Source: Bacillota bacterium (lineage in GTDB: Bacteria; Planctomycetota; UBA8108; UBA1146). Taken from it: a stretch of 64,000 nt of DNA. The notes below the pieces were generated by a model, which was given only the letters and a program-made list of their open reading frames with translations, had not been told where the DNA came from and did no database searches. This document shows positions 34,362 through 42,457 of the stretch, one piece after another; the first letter of the stretch is position 1; every line of letters begins with the position of its first letter. The position numbers and the translations under genes were made by a program. The stretch lies in contig QNYK01000089.1 in assembly GCA_003973385.1 (NCBI GenBank), positions 1-64,000 on the forward strand. Direction: 5' to 3'.

Positions 34362-35152
34362 TGGATCTGCTGCATGGATATCGTCTGGTGATCGGATATG
34401 ACGGCACCGATTTTCACGGGTGGCAGGCAAACGATGGATTCCGGACGGTCCAGGGGGTTCTTGCCGACAGCGCAGCGGTGATCGTTCCCGGACCGGTCGA
34501 TGTGGAGGGCTCCAGTCGAACCGACGCGGGTGTCCATGCCCTGGGTCACCTCGTCAGGATCCGCCTCTCCACCAGTGTCGACACACATCACTTTCATCGC
34601 TCCCTCCAGGGAGTGACTCCTGGAGATATCGATGTGGTGTCATGCGAGGATGCTGAACCTGGCTGGCACCCTCGATACGATGCGATCGGAAAGCGCTATC
34701 TGTATCGCATCTGGAATGCCCCCAGTCGACCATTATTTGGAGCACGAACCCACTGGTGGGTTCGCCAGCAACTCGATCATGAGCGGATGCAAGTTGCTGC
34801 CGAGGCGCTCATCGGCCGCCATGATTTCGCAGCGTTTCGTTCTCAATCCAAAGATGCGAAGGACGATACGATTCGAACAGTGCACCAGATTGTGATCCAA
34901 CGCTACGGTCAATGCGTATCGATCCAGGTCGTGGGAGATGGCTTTCTCTATAGAATGGTTCGCAACCTGGTGGGCACACTGGTGGAGGTGGGGAGGGGAT
35001 ATCGAGACGTCGAGGACACTGCGAGGATCCTCGCATCCACCGACCGCGAGAATGCCGGAGTCGGCGCTCCGCCTCTGGGGCTGTTTCTGATGGAGGTTTT
35101 TTGTCAGGGGCAAGAGGTGCCTAGGTGTCAGTCGGGGCCTCTTTCGCTCTGA
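34361..35152 (+). CDS. truA: tRNA pseudouridine synthase A
   Basis: 263 residues. The catalytic aspartate is in GSSRTDAGVHALGHLVRI (about 51-68), with GYDGTDFHGWQ (about 8-18), the basic RYLYRIWN segment and FLYRMVRNLVGTLVEVGRG (about 194-212) all family hallmarks. It isomerises U38-U40 in tRNA anticodon arms. The ATG overlaps the asd stop by one base (TGATG), so the thrS-micropeptide-asd-truA block is tightly packed. Confidence 0.95.
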   Translation: MDLLHGYRLVIGYDGTDFHGWQANDGFRTVQGVLADSAAVIVPGPVDVEGSSRTDAGVHALGHLVRIRLSTSVDTHHFHRSLQGVTPGDIDVVSCEDAEPGWHPRYDAIGKRYLYRIWNAPSRPLFGARTHWWVRQQLDHERMQVAAEALIGRHDFAAFRSQSKDAKDDTIRTVHQIVIQRYGQCVSIQVVGDGFLYRMVRNLVGTLVEVGRGYRDVEDTARILASTDRENAGVGAPPLGLFLMEVFCQGQEVPRCQSGPLSL

Positions 35153-35371
35153 TTCCGCTCATGGAATCCCCGTAGAAATCCGGGAATTCAGCCACCTGGT
35201 CAGGAATTTTGCCGTGGATGGGCCGCTTCCGTGGAACAAAAGGTGCTGCCGTGGTAAACCATGAAAGCGTCCGAATTGCCCCCGGAGACAGGGAAGAGCT
35301 GTTTTCAAGCCGTTTCAAGTTGCGATGTATCGACAGCGAGGTGCCCGGGCACCCTCGCGAGAGGAGTTCCG

Positions 35372-36367
35372 TTGAGTCTGACCGATCCAGACACTGACCC
35401 GGCCCCTGGCCCGCCGCGCATCGTCGCTTTCGGGGGAGGGACCGGCATGTCCTCACTGCTTGTCGGCCTCCGGGAGCAGCCAGTGGAGGTGACGGCGGTC
35501 GTCTCGGTCAGCGACGATGGGGGCTCGTCTGGTCGTCTTCGCAAGGACTTTGACATTGCGCCGCCCGGCGACATCCGGAATTGCCTGTTAGCGCTCTCGG
35601 GTCAGGAACCGCTCTGGGCACGCTTGCTCGACTACCGGTTTCAGGAGTCGGAACTGGCTGGACACTCCATCGGTAATCTGTTGATCACGGCGCTGACGAG
35701 AATCACCGGAGATTTTGATCTCGCCATTCGAGAATTGAATCGTTTGTTGCGAGTCCGTGGCCGAGTGCTTCCAGCAAATGGTGGAAAACTGACCCTCATC
35801 GGAACTCACACCGATGGAACAAAATCCACCGGTGAAGGTAGGATCGCCACCAGCGGCAAGCCGATTGTGAGCATCGAGGCGCGTCCGAGAATCGACGAGC
35901 CCGCAGAAGATGTTGCTGAAGCCATCGAGCAGGCACAACTGATAGTGTTCGGTCCAGGTAGTTTGTTCACGAGTGTGATACCCCCGTTACTGATCGAGGG
36001 AATCCGCCGGCGTGTCCTGGAGAGTCAGGCGCCAAAGGTCTACATCGCCAATATCATGACTCAGCCTGGTGAAACCGATGATATGGAATTGATCGACCAC
36101 CTCGATGCGCTCGAGCGACACTCCGCTGAGAACCTCATCGATCAGGTCATTGCTCACGACGGAACTTTTCCGGAAGACCTGCTGGCGAGTTACTCAATCC
36201 AGGGCAGTGTTCCGGTCAGATACGAAGGTGGTCTCGAGCAGCGTGGGGTCAAGGTTTCTGTCGCCGATCTGCTCGATCGCAATGCCAGCAGCGCTCGTCA
36301 CCACTCGGAATTACTCGGAATGATGATCAGTGAGTTCGCCCTCTCCATGCTTGGAAAGCCGGTATGA
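35372..36367 (+). CDS. yvcK: YvcK/CofD-like gluconeogenesis factor
   Basis: 331 residues from the TTG at 35372, behind GAGGAG; the frame is open upstream to 35261 without conservation. The CofD/YvcK nucleotide-sugar-binding motifs are IVAFGGGTGMSSLLVGLRE (about 14-32), VSVSDDGGSSGRLRKDFD (about 44-61), PPGDIRNCLLAL and GPGSLFTSVIPPLLI. YvcK binds UDP-GlcNAc-type ligands and is needed for growth on gluconeogenic carbon in Bacillus. It overlaps the HPr gene by four bases (ATGA), which fits the B. subtilis yvcK-crh neighbourhood. Confidence 0.93.
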   Translation: MSLTDPDTDPAPGPPRIVAFGGGTGMSSLLVGLREQPVEVTAVVSVSDDGGSSGRLRKDFDIAPPGDIRNCLLALSGQEPLWARLLDYRFQESELAGHSIGNLLITALTRITGDFDLAIRELNRLLRVRGRVLPANGGKLTLIGTHTDGTKSTGEGRIATSGKPIVSIEARPRIDEPAEDVAEAIEQAQLIVFGPGSLFTSVIPPLLIEGIRRRVLESQAPKVYIANIMTQPGETDDMELIDHLDALERHSAENLIDQVIAHDGTFPEDLLASYSIQGSVPVRYEGGLEQRGVKVSVADLLDRNASSARHHSELLGMMISEFALSMLGKPV

Positions 36368-36639
36368 ACCAACTGAGTCAGGTCATCAAGATCACCCACG
36401 ATTCGGGGCTTCACGCCCGGGCATCGACCGAATTCGTGCGTCTTGCCCAGCGATTCGAGGCCGAGATCACGGTCACCAGGGTTGGCGGCTCGACCGTCGA
36501 TGGCAAGAGCACCATTGCGATCATGACCCTGGGGGCGCAACTTGGTGACGAGATCAAGATTCAAACCAACGGATCGGATGCGGCTGAGGCGCTGGAAGCC
36601 CTCTCGAATCTGGTTCGGCACGATTTCCACGGAGTCTAG
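36364..36639 (+). CDS. ptsH: HPr-like phosphocarrier (Crh/HPr)
   Basis: 91 residues. The active histidine is in DSGLHARAST (His17 region) and the regulatory serine loop is VDGKSTIAIMTLG (Ser near 47), so both phosphorylation sites are present, unlike Crh, which lacks the histidine. It accepts phosphate from Enzyme I encoded next. No EIIA, EIIB or EIIC gene is in the window. Confidence 0.95.
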   Translation: MNQLSQVIKITHDSGLHARASTEFVRLAQRFEAEITVTRVGGSTVDGKSTIAIMTLGAQLGDEIKIQTNGSDAAEALEALSNLVRHDFHGV

Positions 36640-36653
36640 TTCCGGAGGGGAAG

Positions 36654-38390
36654 TTGGAGATCAGGCACGGGATCCCGGTCAGTCCGGGAATCGTCATCGC
36701 CGAGGCACTTGTTCTCGATTCGGAAAAGCTGCGCATCCCGCAGCGCTTCGTCGAGAAGGGCCTCATCGAATCGGAGATCGGTCGCTTCAAGCAAGCGGTC
36801 GATGATTCGAACCGCACTCTCGACACCGAGATCGCTCGTCTCGGAGAAGAGATCGAGATCCATGCACGAATTCTGGGAGTGCATCAAGATCTCGCCTCGG
36901 ATCCAGTCCTTCATTCCGAAGTGGAACAGGCGATCCGCGACAATTCGTATACTGCGGAGCACGCACTCAGCAAGGTGATGAATCGCTATGTCAGAAAGTT
37001 ACAGGATCTCAAGTCTCCGATCCTTTCGGAGCGGGTTCACGATTTACAAGATGTCGAGAAGTTGCTACTGAGCACCCTGCTCGGGAAGAGGATCGAGGGG
37101 CTCTCGAATCTGAAGGACGAAGTCGTGGTCATCGCCCACAACTTGACACCGGCGCAAACTGCGAAACTGGACCCTGAGATGGTCAAAGGGTTTGCCACCG
37201 ATGTCGGAGGAAAGACCTCTCACACCGCCATCATGGGACGGGCTCTCGGGATCCCCGCGGTGGTAGGCCTCGAGGACATCGCTACGGCAGTGGTGGGTGG
37301 TGACCTGATCGTCATCGATGGATATCGGGGAGTGGTCGTCATCGATCCTGACGAGGGGCAGATTGCCGAGTACTCGGCCAGAGCAAGAAAGATGCAGAGT
37401 CTCGCGAAAAGGCTCAAGAGTCAGGCGAAACTGCCCGCCGAGACGATCGACGGTCATCGAATCGAGGTTCACGCCAACATCGAATTGCCCAGTGAGGTGA
37501 AATCTGCTGTCGAATGCGGTGCTTCGGGGATTGGTCTCTATCGCACGGAGTTCATCCATCTTCAGGCACCGACCGCAGGGGAGGAAGTCCACTTCGAGAA
37601 TTACAGATCGGTGATCGAGTCGCTCGGCGGATTGCCTCTGACTGTGCGAACTCTTGACCTGGGTGGAGACAAGTTGCCTGAAGGGGGACTCGAGGAGGAA
37701 AATCCATTCCTCGGTTGTCGTTCGATCCGCTGGTGCCTCGCCAATCCAAAACCCTTTCGGGCTCAGATCAGAGCCATCCTGAGAGCCGGATTGCTGGGTC
37801 CAGTTCGGCTGATGTTGCCGATGATCACATCTATTTCCGAGCTGGATCGAAGTCTTCAGATCATCGATGAGGTTTCCGACGAACTTCGTGCCGAGGGGGT
37901 CGAGTTCGATGAGAACATTCCCATCGGGGTGATGGTGGAAGTGCCTTCTCTGGCATTGATCGCCAGCCACGTTGCGGGTCGAGTGTCGTTCCTCAGCGTT
38001 GGTACCAACGATCTGGTGCAATACACACTCGCAGTTGACCGCGGGAATGAGCATGTCGCCGATCTCTACGATCCCATGCATCCAGCGGTGCTGCATCTTA
38101 TTCTTCAACTGGTTCGAACCGGTCAGGAACACTCGGTTCGTGTATCACTCTGCGGCGAGATGGCATCGGAATCGATCTATCTGCCCTTGCTGGTGGGTAT
38201 GGGTTTGCGCGAAATCTCGGTCAGTCCACAACTGATTCCAGAGGTGAAGCAGGTGATTCGAAGTCTCGTCGACTACGAGGTGCGTGAACTATCTGCACGC
38301 TGCCTCCAGATGTCGGACGGGGAGCAGATTACCCGTGAACTGCACCATTGGGCCGTGGATCACTTCCCCGAGGTCGTGGACCGCTTCTAG
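36654..38390 (+). CDS. ptsI: Phosphoenolpyruvate-protein phosphotransferase, Enzyme I
   Basis: 578 residues, TTG start with a GGAGGGG site. The N-terminal HPr-binding and phosphohistidine domains hold GGKTSHTAIMGRALGIPAVVG (His near 188, split over residues 182-202). The PEP-binding barrel has GLYRTEFI, TNDLVQYTLAVDRGNE (about 450-465) and the conserved cysteine in SLCGEMASE. It moves phosphate from PEP to HPr. Being placed with YvcK and HPr and without a permease suggests a signalling-type PTS (inference). Confidence 0.95.
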   Translation: MEIRHGIPVSPGIVIAEALVLDSEKLRIPQRFVEKGLIESEIGRFKQAVDDSNRTLDTEIARLGEEIEIHARILGVHQDLASDPVLHSEVEQAIRDNSYTAEHALSKVMNRYVRKLQDLKSPILSERVHDLQDVEKLLLSTLLGKRIEGLSNLKDEVVVIAHNLTPAQTAKLDPEMVKGFATDVGGKTSHTAIMGRALGIPAVVGLEDIATAVVGGDLIVIDGYRGVVVIDPDEGQIAEYSARARKMQSLAKRLKSQAKLPAETIDGHRIEVHANIELPSEVKSAVECGASGIGLYRTEFIHLQAPTAGEEVHFENYRSVIESLGGLPLTVRTLDLGGDKLPEGGLEEENPFLGCRSIRWCLANPKPFRAQIRAILRAGLLGPVRLMLPMITSISELDRSLQIIDEVSDELRAEGVEFDENIPIGVMVEVPSLALIASHVAGRVSFLSVGTNDLVQYTLAVDRGNEHVADLYDPMHPAVLHLILQLVRTGQEHSVRVSLCGEMASESIYLPLLVGMGLREISVSPQLIPEVKQVIRSLVDYEVRELSARCLQMSDGEQITRELHHWAVDHFPEVVDRF

Positions 38391-38470
38391 GTCTGGGTCC
38401 GTTTCAGGCCTATTTGCGCCCTTTTCCTCCCTGTCGTACTCTTCTCGGGACCTTCCTAGGGCTGGTCCCA

Positions 38471-38497
38471 CTCCGGTAGTGGTGCTCATTACCGGAG
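38471..38497 (+). other. Hairpin in the pilM upstream leader
   Basis: CTCCGGTA and TACCGGAG form an 8-bp stem with an 11-nt loop, 80 bases before pilM. No T-run follows. It may be part of the leader or end the ptsI transcript weakly. Confidence 0.3.
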
Positions 38498-38576
38498 CGC
38501 ACAGGTTCTGACCGATCCATCCAATCGGCGGAAACCCATCGCGCGTCCAAAGGATGCCGCAGGGAGGCAAGATAGT

Positions 38577-39614
38577 ATGTTTGCTCGACAAAAATCTCTG
38601 ATCGGTCTCGACATCGGTACAGACGAGGTCAAGGTCGTCGAATTGACCGAAACCGCTGAGGGACTCGAACTGACAGGTTTCGGATGGGGTCGCATCCCGA
38701 CTCCGGAGGAAACGCTGGACACGGTCAAGGCTGTGCTCCGTGAATCGGGGATCCGAACCCGAAAGGTAGCGACAGCGGTTTCCGGCAGGTCAGTCGTGGT
38801 TCGTTACATTACACTGCCGAAACTCGATGAAGATGAACTGCCGGAGACACTCCGTCTCGAGGCGGACAAGTACATCCCCTTCGACCGTGATGAAGTCGCC
38901 ATCGATGGCCACTGTCTCGAGGAGGTCTCCGAAGGGCCGGATGGTGTCACCGAGATGAAGAGCCTGCTGGTTGCAGTGAAGAAGGACCTTCTCCAGGACC
39001 ACATCGATCAGGTTCAGGATCTCGGACTGATTCCGGTAGCCGTGGATGTCGATTCCTTTGCTCTCGGGAACTCCTTTGAACTCAGAAGCGGTGTCGGAGT
39101 TCGATCGGAAGATCCCGACCGTGCAGTGGCGCTCGTAGATGTCGGCGCCAGCAAGACCAACATCCACATCCTCAGGGGGAATGTCTCCTGTTTCTCTCGG
39201 GAGATCTACCTCGGTGGAGCAGATATCACCGAGTCAATTGCACGCCGTGAGCACCTCGATGAGGCGGAAGCAGAGGAATTGAAGTGCGATCCGCAAGGCA
39301 ACGAGGAAATGGTCGCAAACGCGGTCCAACCCGTGCTCGATGAAATAGCCAGTGAGATCCAACTCTCCTTCGATTACTTCGAGAACCAGTTCGACCACAG
39401 GGTCGAGGAGGTCTTCATCAGCGGAGGTGCCAGTCGCACCCTGGGGCTGATCGAAACCTTCGAGCGCGTATTCGAGCGCGAGGTCAAGACATGGGACCCG
39501 TTCGAATCGATCAAGATACGAGAAGACCTCGTTGATGTGGATGCACTCGCTGACCACATGGTTCAACTACCGATTGCGGTGGGCCTCAGTTCTCGGCTTC
39601 AGGACTGCGTCTAG
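38577..39614 (+). CDS. pilM: Type IV pilus assembly ATPase-like protein PilM
   Basis: 345 residues with GGGAGG before the ATG. Actin-fold motifs are LIGLDIGTDEVKVVELTE (phosphate-1, about 8-25), VALVDVGASKTNIHILRG (phosphate-2, about 184-201) and FISGGASRTLGLIETFE. It is the cytoplasmic inner-membrane-platform subunit that binds the PilN N-terminal tail. First gene of a five-gene pilus operon. Confidence 0.95.
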   Translation: MFARQKSLIGLDIGTDEVKVVELTETAEGLELTGFGWGRIPTPEETLDTVKAVLRESGIRTRKVATAVSGRSVVVRYITLPKLDEDELPETLRLEADKYIPFDRDEVAIDGHCLEEVSEGPDGVTEMKSLLVAVKKDLLQDHIDQVQDLGLIPVAVDVDSFALGNSFELRSGVGVRSEDPDRAVALVDVGASKTNIHILRGNVSCFSREIYLGGADITESIARREHLDEAEAEELKCDPQGNEEMVANAVQPVLDEIASEIQLSFDYFENQFDHRVEEVFISGGASRTLGLIETFERVFEREVKTWDPFESIKIREDLVDVDALADHMVQLPIAVGLSSRLQDCV

Positions 39615-39637
39615 GCGCGCCAGGAAAGGATCGAACA

Positions 39638-40339
39638 ATGATAAAGATCAACCTGCTGCCCGCCGATTTACAACGCGCTGCCAGTACTCCACGCACGGTT
39701 TTCTATTCCGTGCTCGGTGGAGTGGCTGCGGTTGCGCTGGCGGCGATTGGAATCTTCTGGATGTGGATCGCTCAAGGAAGCATGGAAGCGCGCGCAGAAG
39801 CACAGAAAGTTCAGGTCGCAGACCTTGAGCAGCGTGCTGGTGAGGTCGACCGAATCCATTCTGACATCGCCTTCTATCGCCAGCGCGAGGCCTCGATCAT
39901 CGAGATCAAGACTCGCAGGATTCTATGGGCACCGAAGCTGGATCAACTGGTGGCACTGGTTCCCGACGAGATCTGGATCACGTCGCTGGCGGTCAATGTA
40001 CTCGACGAGGGGGAATACCGCTGGGATCCCGGTAGCCGCCAATCAGGTGGCAGGGTGACGCTAGATTGCGTGGCTCTCGGAGACGATCCTCAGGCGTTCA
40101 CCAGATTCCGCAAGGCGCTCAGTGAAGACAACCGATTTTACGGTGATCTCGTGGATGTCAGCGCCATGCCAGATTCCTTCTTCGGAGATTTTCTCGGATT
40201 CACACCGCTCTCCTGGGAGAAAGTGGAAGCGACCGAGGAGGAGCCGGAGCACTTCCGTTCCAGAGTCGGCATCGATCTGAAACCGCTACAGGATCCTCCT
40301 GTGGTGAAGGCACCTGCGAAGACTAGCGAGGAAAAATGA
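39638..40339 (+). CDS. pilN: Type IV pilus assembly protein PilN
   Basis: 233 residues. It begins MIKINLLPADL, the INLLP peptide that inserts into PilM, followed by a single membrane helix (about 22-44) and a periplasmic coiled-coil/ferredoxin-like domain. The protein is about 30-40 residues longer than the typical PilN, with a tail rich in P, K and E. Its last four bases overlap pilO (ATGA). Confidence 0.9.
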   Translation: MIKINLLPADLQRAASTPRTVFYSVLGGVAAVALAAIGIFWMWIAQGSMEARAEAQKVQVADLEQRAGEVDRIHSDIAFYRQREASIIEIKTRRILWAPKLDQLVALVPDEIWITSLAVNVLDEGEYRWDPGSRQSGGRVTLDCVALGDDPQAFTRFRKALSEDNRFYGDLVDVSAMPDSFFGDFLGFTPLSWEKVEATEEEPEHFRSRVGIDLKPLQDPPVVKAPAKTSEEK

Positions 40340-40971
40340 AATTTGACGAGAAGAAACAACTGCTGATCGTGGCTGCCTTCTGTGGGCTGATATTCTGTGG
40401 CGAGTTCGCCATCGGATGGGGTCTCAAGAACGACAACGACGTCATCTCTCGGGCGCTCTCGGAGCTTGATTCTCGCGAGGCATCAGCGCAGGAGAAGATC
40501 GCTCGTATTCCACAGATGAAGGACAAAGCCCGGTCGCTCTCTCGAATTGTCAGTGAATACACCGCGATCTTGCCGCAGAAGGACGAGGTAAGACGCGACG
40601 CATTCGTCGACACGATCACCGCTCTTTGTCGAGACTCGGGGCTCACCATCCTGGTAGCAGAACCGCTTCAGGTTCTCAAGAAGGGGACTGCAGCCCGAGG
40701 CAAAAAAAAGGACGAAGTTGTTGCAGAGAAGGATTCCTTCACTCGCCACAAGTATCGCTTCGAGATGTCAGGAGAGTTTGCCCAGTTACACCGTTTCATC
40801 AACAGTGTCGAGAATCACCCACGCTTTCTCAGGGTAGATGGAATCGAACTGTTTCCTTCAGGCGACGACAATGGACTGGTTTCCGCATCGGATCCGATCA
40901 AGCGACTTGCAGTTGTCATCTCTACCTATGTTTACGACGAGCCCAACATCCAGATGGAGGCGATCCAGTGA
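40336..40971 (+). CDS. pilO: Type IV pilus assembly protein PilO
   Basis: 211 residues. One membrane helix near 8-26, a coiled coil (about 35-75), and a periplasmic domain with YRFEMSGEFAQLHRFINSVE (about 137-156), which matches the PilO ferredoxin-like fold. It pairs with PilN in the periplasm. Start and stop both overlap the neighbours (ATGA and GTGA). Confidence 0.9.
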   Translation: MKFDEKKQLLIVAAFCGLIFCGEFAIGWGLKNDNDVISRALSELDSREASAQEKIARIPQMKDKARSLSRIVSEYTAILPQKDEVRRDAFVDTITALCRDSGLTILVAEPLQVLKKGTAARGKKKDEVVAEKDSFTRHKYRFEMSGEFAQLHRFINSVENHPRFLRVDGIELFPSGDDNGLVSASDPIKRLAVVISTYVYDEPNIQMEAIQ

Positions 40972-42305
40972 GCCATTTCAACGCCAAGTCACGATCTGTA
41001 CTGGTTCTATTGAGCATCTTCTTGTGGATCCCCATCGGAGCGGACAGTCGCCCGATCGATCAGGTGAATGCTGCAGACGCTCAACCGAGCGAGTCCGTGG
41101 GCGTCGATCCAGAGCCCAATCCTGATCAAACAGGGACGGCAACCTCGGCGTTCGAGGAGGAGGCGAGGGTCGCTGAACTTCGTCGCTACTCGTCAGATGA
41201 CATCCACAGGAAAAACTGGAATCGAGCTCTCAACGAGATCAGGGAACTGGTAACGCTTCGTCCCTACCATCCTGATTATCACCTGACCCTCGGGTTGATC
41301 CATCGGCGACTCGAAGGGGTGAACCCTGGTGGAATACACCTGGAAGAGGCGATCAGGAAGTATGAAGAATACACCGACTTTGGTGGCGAAGACGCCATAG
41401 CGGCCCTGTTGATGGCAGAAGCGTATGCCCATGTCGGCAACCGCGATGATGCCTTCCAGCATCTGGAGAGAGCCGCTTCGTACGGCATGAACATCGCCCG
41501 GGCCGTGCAACAGTTCCCCGCCCTCAAGGAGTTCACCAACGACACCAGATTCGTCAGGGCATCCCTGAGGTTGGAACGCTACAACCTGTCCAACATCGTC
41601 AGTCGAGACCCCTTCACCGGACCCTGGACCGGTCTCGGTCTCGGTCCTGGCCCCATGGTCACACCTGTGGGTCCTTTCGACCCGCTCCATCAGAGTGAAT
41701 TGCTGGCCCAAGCACGTGAGGCGATGGACCGCGTCGAGTACGCAATTCGCAATAATGATCAGGTCGCTGCCATGGAAGCCTACGGTGTGATCGAAACCAT
41801 CGGAGAATCGATAGCACGATTTGATCAAGTTGAGTTCTCCATCGAGTTGCGTTCCATCATGGAACGCCTCGTTGAAGTCGAAGAGGGGATTGACGAGATT
41901 CGTGTCGCCTACCTCTATGAACAGGCCAGATCCAAGATGGAAAAGATGAAAGTGGCCTTCAGTGAACAGGACTTCGATCTTGTTCACAGGCTGCACGGCG
42001 AGGTCCTCAGCATCGGTCAGGACATCGGACAGGCGGGGGAGTCTTACAAGGCAGCTTCCGTACTGGTGATCCAGGCCGCCGATCAGTTGCTGCAACGCAG
42101 TGAAGTCGTGCGGGAGTTCCTGGCCAAGCAGATCAGCGTTGAAGGTACCGTGGTGTCCCCGGTGGGGTCGTATGGCATCATCGACGGGAATCTGATCCCT
42201 GAAGGGGGACAGATTCGTGATGCTTTGCTCGATGAGGTCTTTCGAGACAGGGTCATCTTTCTCTATCACGGCGAGCTGATCGAACACAAGTTTGGAAGGT
42301 TTTAA
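40968..42305 (+). CDS. PilP-position exported TPR protein with GspB/PilP-like C-terminus
   Basis: 445 residues from the GTG overlapping the pilO stop (GTGA). A signal peptide (about 1-25, no lipobox cysteine) precedes TPR-like helices (about 75-175; e.g. ALNEIRELVTLRPYHPDYHL) and a long helical region. The last 50 residues, VSPVGSYGIIDGNLIPEGGQ to DRVIFLYHGELIEHKFGRF, resemble the beta-rich domain of PilP/GspB (inner-membrane to secretin linker). PilP normally is a short lipoprotein here between PilO and PilQ, so this looks like a lineage-specific replacement. The C-terminal match is by eye. Confidence 0.6.
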   Translation: MSHFNAKSRSVLVLLSIFLWIPIGADSRPIDQVNAADAQPSESVGVDPEPNPDQTGTATSAFEEEARVAELRRYSSDDIHRKNWNRALNEIRELVTLRPYHPDYHLTLGLIHRRLEGVNPGGIHLEEAIRKYEEYTDFGGEDAIAALLMAEAYAHVGNRDDAFQHLERAASYGMNIARAVQQFPALKEFTNDTRFVRASLRLERYNLSNIVSRDPFTGPWTGLGLGPGPMVTPVGPFDPLHQSELLAQAREAMDRVEYAIRNNDQVAAMEAYGVIETIGESIARFDQVEFSIELRSIMERLVEVEEGIDEIRVAYLYEQARSKMEKMKVAFSEQDFDLVHRLHGEVLSIGQDIGQAGESYKAASVLVIQAADQLLQRSEVVREFLAKQISVEGTVVSPVGSYGIIDGNLIPEGGQIRDALLDEVFRDRVIFLYHGELIEHKFGRF

Positions 42306-42318
42306 AGAGCAAATAGTA

Positions 42319-42345
42319 GGCGTCAGGGTAGCCCTGGCGCCTTTT
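42319..42345 (+). terminator. Intrinsic terminator between the PilP-like gene and pilQ
   Basis: 10-bp stem GGCGTCAGGG/CCCTGGCGCC with one G-T pair and loop TAG, followed by TTTT, starting 14 bases after the stop codon. It would split or attenuate the pil operon, leaving pilQ at least partly to its own promoter. Confidence 0.75.
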
Positions 42346-42383
42346 CCCATCGGTCCTCAAGAAACAATCGCCGGGTGCCGATA

Positions 42384-42396
42384 CTTCATAATGAAG
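42384..42396 (+). promoter_or_regulatory. Palindrome upstream of pilQ overlapping a possible -10 box
   Basis: CTTCAT-A-ATGAAG is a perfect 6-bp inverted repeat with one central base. CATAAT inside it matches the -10 consensus at five of six positions, but no good -35 is visible. A pilQ-specific promoter with an operator is possible. Confidence 0.25.
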
Positions 42397-42457
42397 AGTT
42401 ACCATCTCGGGCACTCTGAGTCAGAAATCCTGTCCCATACGGGAGGAACACAAGCAG

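Noticed and set aside
37065-38132. A 355-codon minus-strand frame in ptsI
   Set aside because: Antisense to the well-conserved Enzyme I barrel.
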